In this document: positions 59,352-64,000 of the stretch, one piece after another
How the letters are laid out: each line of letters starts with the position of its first letter
Position numbering within the stretch: position 1 is the stretch's first letter
DNA from: Methylotenera oryzisoli
Lineage (GTDB): Bacteria; Pseudomonadota; Gammaproteobacteria; Burkholderiales; Methylophilaceae
NCBI RefSeq assembly: GCF_004661485.1
Contig: NZ_PQVH01000008.1
Location: 496,001-560,000, forward strand
DNA length: 64,000 bases
Direction of reading: 5' to 3'
Position numbers and translations under genes: made by a program
The notes under the pieces: model-generated
What the model was told of the DNA's origin: nothing
What the model saw: the letters and a program-made list of their open reading frames with translations, nothing else
Databases searched by the model: none

Positions 59352-60167
59352 CTATTTAATGGCACTAAACAACATGACTATCGCAGTCAATAAGCTGATG
59401 AGTCCAAATGCTAGTCTGGACTGAGTTATGGGGATGATAGATGTCATTTTCTTTCCAAGCAAACTTCCAATAAAGGTTGCAAATACAAAGGGCAGTGCTA
59501 ACTGCCATTGAATTGTAGAATAGATAATATAAGTCGTTAGCCCTGCAAGTGATACCAAAGCCGTCATCGCTAGAGAAGTAGCAACCACCATGCGATACTC
59601 AAGGTTACTCACTTTTTGTAGGGCAGGCATGACAATAAAACCGCCTCCAACACCCAATAACCCTGATAAAAAACCGGCAATCGTTCCAGTAAGTAATAAT
59701 TTTCTTGTACAGGATGCCGTCCAAAACAACTTGGCGTTAACAGGGTTCACCTCACATGGCATAGCTCTATCCTGATACAAACTATCTTGCATGAGTGTCG
59801 TTTTTCTTGTACTAAGTAGTGCCTGTATACCTACGAAAAAAAGTAGTGCCACAAACAATAGCTGCAACCAAAGTGCCGTCAGTTGGTGTGCAACGTAGAC
59901 ACCAACAGGCGCCATTATCACGCCCATTACAGCTAAAAGTGTTGCGGCTTTATACCTCACAACACCTTGATTCAAGCCGATAACTACAGCAGCACTTGCC
60001 GCGACAAAAATTGCTAATAATGCGATAGGCACAGCTTCTTTTAAGGGTATATTCATTGTGAACATCAACACTGGCAATGAGAGTATGGCACCACCAGCCC
60101 CTGTGACAGACATCACAAAGCCAATGGCTAAACCTGCCAATATCGGGACTAAATTAAGGTCTACCAT
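59352..60167 (-). CDS. TauE/SafE-family sulfite/anion permease
   Basis: 271 residues, about eight hydrophobic segments in the two-repeat layout of the family (GFVMSVTGAGGAILSLPVLMF in the first repeat, GFLSGLLGVGGGFIVMPALQ in the second). An inner-membrane exporter of sulfite, sulfoacetate or similar. The start overlaps the end of the DUF442 gene by 14 bp, so it is in the BigR-controlled operon. It likely removes sulfite made by the persulfide dioxygenase encoded next door. Confidence 0.88.
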   Translation of the reverse strand: MVDLNLVPILAGLAIGFVMSVTGAGGAILSLPVLMFTMNIPLKEAVPIALLAIFVAASAAVVIGLNQGVVRYKAATLLAVMGVIMAPVGVYVAHQLTALWLQLLFVALLFFVGIQALLSTRKTTLMQDSLYQDRAMPCEVNPVNAKLFWTASCTRKLLLTGTIAGFLSGLLGVGGGFIVMPALQKVSNLEYRMVVATSLAMTALVSLAGLTTYIIYSTIQWQLALPFVFATFIGSLLGKKMTSIIPITQSRLAFGLISLLTAIVMLFSAIK

Positions 60168-60507
60168 TATTTTCTAATGCAAGTTTACACATTGTCATTG
60201 CACGATTTCCTGTTTTACAGAATCCTAATATTGGTTTAGGTGCATTAGCGTAAACCTCACTAAACAATGCTACCTGATGCGGTTCTATCTGATTTGGAAT
60301 GACAGGAATGTGGACATAAGTCATGCCGTTACTCAGTGCTGCAGCTTCTAGCACTTCACTTCTTGGTTGCTGAGATCCACCCTCATCATCAGGTCGATGA
60401 TTGATGATTGTTTTAAACCCCAAACTGACTATTTCAGAAAAATCACCAACCTCTATTTGGCTGGTGTAACTAAAATACTGATTTAATAGATGCACTTGCA
60501 TTGTCAT
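60154..60507 (-). CDS. DUF442/TIGR01244 phosphatase-like sulfur protein
   Basis: 117 residues with GGAGAG before the ATG. FKTIINHRPDDEGGSQQP and VHIPVIPNQI are the N-terminal signature; GFCKTGNRA (C97, R102) is the tyrosine-phosphatase-like CxxxxxR loop. In many bacteria this domain is fused to a persulfide dioxygenase (Blh). Here it is separate, on the other strand from the dioxygenase but under the same operator. Probably handles persulfide or a glutathione-linked thiol. One base separates it from the BigR gene. Confidence 0.85.
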   Translation of the reverse strand: MTMQVHLLNQYFSYTSQIEVGDFSEIVSLGFKTIINHRPDDEGGSQQPRSEVLEAAALSNGMTYVHIPVIPNQIEPHQVALFSEVYANAPKPILGFCKTGNRAMTMCKLALENNGRP

Positions 60508-60508
60508 T

Positions 60509-60829
60509 TCACTCTCCTGATTTCATACAAATTTCTTGATACAGCACATTCATAATTGCTAACGCCGAAGTATTAGATATCGCATAGTAAATACTCTTAC
60601 CTTCTCGGCGCGTACTCACTAGCGCTGCTTTTCTGAGCACAGTCAATTGCTGCGACAGTGTTGGTTGCTTAATGCCAAGAATTTCTTCTAGCTCACCCAC
60701 TGACTTCTCACCTTGTGATAACTGGCACAAAAGCATCAGGCGATCACTGTTTGCCATCACCTTTAACAGATCCGTTGCAATTGCTGCAGAGGCTCTTAGT
60801 TGCTCAAAATTAACTTCTGTATTGTTCAT
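60509..60829 (-). CDS. bigR: BigR/YgaV-like ArsR-family persulfide-sensing repressor
   Basis: 106 residues from ATG 60829 (a GTG at 60838 in frame is possible). ArsR winged helix: LLKVMANSDRLMLLCQL, the recognition helix KQPTLSQQLTVLRKA, and wing RREGKSIYYAI. C35 and C101 correspond to the two redox cysteines of BigR/SqrR, which form a disulfide or tetrasulfide with persulfides and then release DNA. It should repress itself and the two divergent operons through the palindrome at 60850-60873. Confidence 0.86.
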   Translation of the reverse strand: MNNTEVNFEQLRASAAIATDLLKVMANSDRLMLLCQLSQGEKSVGELEEILGIKQPTLSQQLTVLRKAALVSTRREGKSIYYAISNTSALAIMNVLYQEICMKSGE

Positions 60830-60849
60830 TACATACACTTTATTTATAG

Positions 60850-60873
60850 ATATTATATTTAATTATATAATAT
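60850..60873. promoter_or_regulatory. BigR-type palindromic operator with embedded -10 elements
   Basis: ATATTATAT (60850-60858) and ATATAATAT (60865-60873) flank TTAATT. The rightward TATAAT (60866-60871) and the leftward TATAAT (complement of 60853-60858) overlap the arms, so a bound repressor would block both divergent promoters. AT-rich palindromes of this kind are the known BigR operators. Confidence 0.7.
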
Positions 60874-60911
60874 TAAGTTACAATATCACAACTACTTTTG
60901 AAAGGACTATC

Positions 60912-61607
60912 ATGTTTAAGCAGTTTTATGACGAGGCATCCTCTACGCTTACCTATTTAATTGCAGATATGGAAAGCAAACAAGCTGTGTTAATTGATCC
61001 TGTTAAAGAAAACATTGATGAATATCTTAATATCATCAACGCACATCAATTGACGCTCGTTTATTCATTAGAAACGCATGTGCACGCAGACCATATCACA
61101 GGTGGAGGACAACTGAAAACCATCACAACAGCCAAGACCGCTGTTAGCCAAGCCTGTGGTGCAGATAGTGCAGATATGCAATTGAAAGATAACGATGTCA
61201 TTACGTTTGGCCATGAGAAAATAACCGTGATTGCTACACCAGGGCACACTGCTGGTAGCGTCAGCTTCTTATGGCGAGATAGAGTATTTACTGGAGACAG
61301 TTTATTGATTAACGGCTGCGGCCGAACAGATTTCCAAAGCGGAGATGCGGGAAAGCTTTATGATTGCATCACGGGCAAACTATTTATGTTACCTGATGAA
61401 ACTTTAGTTTACCCAGGCCACGACTACAACAGCAGAAGAGTAAGTTCTATTGGACAAGAAAAACTCATCAACCCACGCTTAGCCAATCAAACTAGAGATG
61501 AATTTATTTATACAATGGCAAATTTGAATTTACCTAAACCTAAAATGATTGACATAGCAGTACCTGCAAACCGAAAATGCGGCGTACCTGAACCACAGCA
61601 AGGATAA
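60912..61607 (+). CDS. ETHE1-like persulfide dioxygenase (MBL fold)
   Basis: 231 residues from ATG 60912, preceded by GAAAGGA; the reading frame continues upstream through the BigR gene but that is not coding on this strand. Iron-binding THVHADHITG, ATPGHTAGSV, FTGDSLLINGCGRTDFQSGD and PGHDYNSR are ETHE1/Blh motifs. It oxidises glutathione persulfide to sulfite. It is first in a three-gene rightward operon with two YeeE/YedE half-transporters. A rhodanese domain is not attached. Confidence 0.92.
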   Translation: MFKQFYDEASSTLTYLIADMESKQAVLIDPVKENIDEYLNIINAHQLTLVYSLETHVHADHITGGGQLKTITTAKTAVSQACGADSADMQLKDNDVITFGHEKITVIATPGHTAGSVSFLWRDRVFTGDSLLINGCGRTDFQSGDAGKLYDCITGKLFMLPDETLVYPGHDYNSRRVSSIGQEKLINPRLANQTRDEFIYTMANLNLPKPKMIDIAVPANRKCGVPEPQQG

Positions 61608-61612
61608 ATCGT

Positions 61613-62038
61613 ATGGAAAATTTCACACCCATTACATCATTTATCGGTGGCTTACTGATTGGCGTATCAACATCGATGCTGATTCTTTTCATGGGAAAAA
61701 TTGCAGGTATCAGCGGCATTGTTGCATCCTTACTGCAGTTTAAAAATACACCTAAAGGACACTATACGTGGAGACTACTGTTTATTGCAGGCTTACTCAT
61801 CTCTAGCACTGTGTATCAGGCATTCGCGCAACTACCAGTCAGTGAAATTTCTGCTTCTACCAGTACATTAATCATCGCAGGGCTAATGGTAGGATTCGGC
61901 TCTAAAATGGGTTCTGGCTGTACCAGTGGCCATGGTGTGTGTGGGCTGAGCAGACTATCCTTACGCTCATTAATTGCCACCATGAGCTTTATGTTGATTG
62001 GTTTTGTAGTGACTTACCTGATATTACATGTGGTGTAA
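61613..62038 (+). CDS. YeeE/YedE family sulfur-transport subunit 1 (PmpA-like)
   Basis: 141 residues, about four membrane segments. SGHGVCGLSR and GSGCTSGHG motifs, with the conserved Cys, are the pattern of thiosulfate/persulfide carriers of the YeeE family. AAGGAT precedes the ATG. It is followed without spacer by subunit 2. Confidence 0.88.
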   Translation: MENFTPITSFIGGLLIGVSTSMLILFMGKIAGISGIVASLLQFKNTPKGHYTWRLLFIAGLLISSTVYQAFAQLPVSEISASTSTLIIAGLMVGFGSKMGSGCTSGHGVCGLSRLSLRSLIATMSFMLIGFVVTYLILHVV

Positions 62039-62452
62039 ATGATGAAAAATATAATAACATTCAGCGCTGGGCTCATTTTTGGACTAGGCTTGATTATTTC
62101 AGGCATGACCAACCCAGCGAAAGTGATAGGCTTTTTAGACCTTGCTGGCGATTGGGACCCTAGTCTAGCATTCGTAATGCTAGGCGCTATTGCGGTGGCG
62201 TTCTTCGCATTTAGGAAAGCAGAGTCGAAGGGAACTACCATATTCGATGAAACTATACACTTACCTGCAAAAACGCACATCACCAAAGAACTTATCATTG
62301 GCAGTATGCTGTTTGGCGTAGGCTGGGCATTAGCAGGGTTTTGCCCGGGGCCAGCCATCGTTGCCTTAGGGGCAGGCTATCAACAGGCGCTTATTTTTGT
62401 TATTGCTATGCTGGCGGGAATGGTGGCACATGAGTACTTATATAAAAAATGA
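62039..62452 (+). CDS. YeeE/YedE family sulfur-transport subunit 2 (PmpB-like)
   Basis: 137 residues, about four membrane segments. SGMTNPAKVIGFLDLAGDWDPSLAFVM and GWALAGFCPGPAI carry the second conserved Cys set. ATG directly abuts the stop of subunit 1. Together the two halves form one YeeE-like pore, moving sulfur compounds across the inner membrane. Ends the rightward operon. Confidence 0.87.
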   Translation: MMKNIITFSAGLIFGLGLIISGMTNPAKVIGFLDLAGDWDPSLAFVMLGAIAVAFFAFRKAESKGTTIFDETIHLPAKTHITKELIIGSMLFGVGWALAGFCPGPAIVALGAGYQQALIFVIAMLAGMVAHEYLYKK

Positions 62453-62515
62453 ACTGTGACTGCGCACCAAAAGTATCAAGCGCCAACATCACCATGTAAA
62501 GCTAAAACATTTGAT

Positions 62516-62549
62516 AAAACTAGGCATAGTTCACATTTAATATGCCTAG
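62516..62549 (-). terminator. Hairpin at the end of parC
   Basis: CTAGGCATA (62520-62528) pairs with TATGCCTAG (62541-62549); on the minus strand the stem is followed by GTTTTATC. Probably the parC terminator, weak U-run. Confidence 0.55.
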
Positions 62550-62576
62550 CTGCACAGTGATACATTCAGCTAAAAC

Positions 62577-64000
62577 TTAGAACAGGCCAGCCTGCCTTTT
62601 AATCACAGGCTTAGTATCTAATACAGAGTAGCCTTTTCTAGCGCGCTTTTGTATGAATTTAGCCAGAACATCTCCTTCAATCACTTTGGCTTTACCTTTC
62701 ACCAGAATATTGGCAGACAGCCCATTACTTAACTCAAGCCGAGACAGCGAGGCATTATCTGGAATATCCATAATACGTACCCCTTTACCGCCATTGGGGT
62801 ATTCATTCATCTCAGCTACAGGGAAAACCAGCAACTTGTTCTCAGAGGAAGTCACAACCAGATGTGTTCTATCATCCAGCGCCAATGGTGGCAGAATAGT
62901 CGCTTTACCTTCTGGTTTCATAAACGCTTTACCGGCTTTAGGTCTAGCTACCAGCCCTTTTAATGGGGCAATGAACCCATAGCTATTCGAGGTAGCAAAT
63001 AAGTAGCGATCATCATCCTTACCTGAAAGCACATGTACCAACTTAGCCCCATTTTGCACCTCGATGATAGAACTCAGCGGTATACCATCCCCTTTACCAC
63101 CGGGCACAGTTGAAGCATCAAACGCATAGCAGCGCCCATTGCTATCCAATAATATAATCGGTAGCGTGGTGCGCGTTTCAATCACGGCAAACTCGCTGTC
63201 ACCCGCTTTCCAGTTGATGGCATCGCGTTCCACACCGTGGCCTTGTCTCGCCCTGATCCATCCATTTTTAGATAGAAGGATAGTGACCGGCTCATCCACC
63301 ACAAAGGCTTTCTGGCCTCCCTGCGCCCGCTCTACCGGCTCAATCAAGGTGCGACGCGCATCTCCATACTTTTCAGCATCCTGCTTGATTTCTTTTGCGG
63401 TCAATCTGCGTAGCTTGGTTTCACTGCCCAAAATCGTTTGCAGGCCATCCGCCTCTTCGCGCAGGTCCTTCAACTCTTTCTCTATCTTAAAGCCTTCTAA
63501 ACGCGCGAGCTGACGCAATCTGATTTCCAGAATATCCTCTGCTTGGATTTCAGTCAGCTGGAACGCCGCGATCAAATCGGTTTTCGGTTCATCTGAATTA
63601 CGAATGACTTTAATTACTTCATCAATATGCAGAAAGGCGATCATGCGCCCTTCCAAAATATGGATACGTTTATTAATTTTGTCTAAATCATATTGGCAAC
63701 GCCTGCGCACTACATTTAGCCTGAATGCAATCCACTCTTTCAATATCGCAATCATGCCTTTTTGTGCCGGGCGTCCGTCGGTGCCTATCATCACCATATT
63801 AACCGGGCATGAGACCTCCATACTGGTATGCAGCAACAGGAACGCCATCAACTCATCACTGGATACCTTGCTGGTCTTAGGCTCGATAATCAGGCGCACA
63901 TCCTTCTTACCTTCACTCTTAACCGTATCGATCATGCTCAACGCTGACTGTTTAATCAGGAGCTGGTCTTGATCGATAGTTTTTTTGTCTTTTTTCGGCT
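62577..64000 (-). CDS. parC: DNA topoisomerase IV subunit A, C-terminal part
   Basis: 473 codons are visible and the frame stays open past the right edge (a TTG at 63941 and an ATG at 63935 are internal, not starts). The visible part holds the end of the breakage-reunion domain (ILEIRLRQLARLEGFKIEKELKDL, the coiled-coil gate) and the C-terminal beta-propeller blades with K-G-x-G-like repeats (GGKGDGIPLSSI, PNGGKGVRI). Length and CTD fit ParC rather than GyrA, which has a QRRGGKG box that I do not see. Decatenates daughter chromosomes. Confidence 0.88.
   Translation of the reverse strand, partial: PKKDKKTIDQDQLLIKQSALSMIDTVKSEGKKDVRLIIEPKTSKVSSDELMAFLLLHTSMEVSCPVNMVMIGTDGRPAQKGMIAILKEWIAFRLNVVRRRCQYDLDKINKRIHILEGRMIAFLHIDEVIKVIRNSDEPKTDLIAAFQLTEIQAEDILEIRLRQLARLEGFKIEKELKDLREEADGLQTILGSETKLRRLTAKEIKQDAEKYGDARRTLIEPVERAQGGQKAFVVDEPVTILLSKNGWIRARQGHGVERDAINWKAGDSEFAVIETRTTLPIILLDSNGRCYAFDASTVPGGKGDGIPLSSIIEVQNGAKLVHVLSGKDDDRYLFATSNSYGFIAPLKGLVARPKAGKAFMKPEGKATILPPLALDDRTHLVVTSSENKLLVFPVAEMNEYPNGGKGVRIMDIPDNASLSRLELSNGLSANILVKGKAKVIEGDVLAKFIQKRARKGYSVLDTKPVIKRQAGLF

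Noticed and set aside
60672-60911. An 80-codon N-terminal extension of the persulfide dioxygenase
   Set aside because: It runs antisense through the BigR gene and the operator; the ATG at 60912 has a good ribosome site and matches the family N-terminus.
1-64000. tRNA, rRNA, CRISPR array, insertion sequence or prophage
   Set aside because: No cloverleaf-type sequence, spaced repeats, transposase or integrase was noticed on either strand.

Overview
The window looks like a chromosomal stretch of a Gram-negative betaproteobacterium, most likely a Methylophilaceae-type methylotroph (Methylotenera-like). This is inferred from protein resemblance (RNase E with an arginine-rich tail, CheZ, PilU, MnmC halves, ParC, betaproteobacterial-style chemoreceptor tail) and the moderately AT-leaning composition. 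No methylotrophy gene is present, so the genus is a guess. I see no rRNA, tRNA, CRISPR array, transposase or phage gene. Both ends cut a gene: a fatty acid desaturase at the left (3' part only) and parC at the right (C-terminal part only).

Layout. 1-4.0 kb: membrane-lipid cluster (desaturase, COG2907 flavoprotein, DUF1365 protein, cyclopropane-fatty-acid-synthase-like methyltransferase). 4.1-6.1 kb: MnmC split into two overlapping genes, the methyltransferase and FAD-oxidase halves. 6.1-9.5 kb: a TPR/SPINDLY-type O-GlcNAc transferase and PilU. 9.6-14.7 kb: a soluble tandem-sensor protein ending in a CheW domain, facing a PAS-PAS-GGDEF-EAL protein. 14.7-24.8 kb: housekeeping and membrane genes (EamA transporter, dapC, DUF2157 pair with miaA, a K+ channel with two RCK domains, mutL, a small soluble PilJ-like receptor). 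25-31 kb: Suv3-type helicase facing a beta-CASP nuclease, amiC, tsaE and queG.

31-41.7 kb is a central-carbon storage block: glgC, GH57 glycosidase, malQ and glucokinase run leftward; glgB and pgi run rightward; a PPK2 polyphosphate kinase follows. Glycogen is built by GlgC/GlgB (glgA is not here), trimmed by MalQ/GH57, and glucose re-enters through glucokinase and Pgi. 41.7-48.4 kb: sppA, a Rieske protein, gph, rluC and rne, with an 814-bp structured AT-rich region before rne.

48.8-59.3 kb is a signalling island: cheW, a four-PAS chemoreceptor, two CheY proteins, cheZ, and two small proteins that look like histidine-phosphotransfer domains without the histidine. It also holds an HTH-receiver regulator with a soluble histidine kinase, an EAL/HDOD protein, and a receiver whose phospho-acceptor Asp is Asn. 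No cheA, cheB or cheR is present. 59.3-62.5 kb is a persulfide/sulfur module (TauE, DUF442 phosphatase-like protein, BigR-like repressor; divergently persulfide dioxygenase and two YeeE/YedE half-transporters) built around one AT-rich palindromic operator.

The most interesting items are the two HPt-like proteins lacking histidine plus the Asn receiver, the soluble sensor-CheW fusion, the split mnmC, the shared-start tsaE/queG pair, the rne leader, and TTTGATAA-type repeats before two response-regulator genes.
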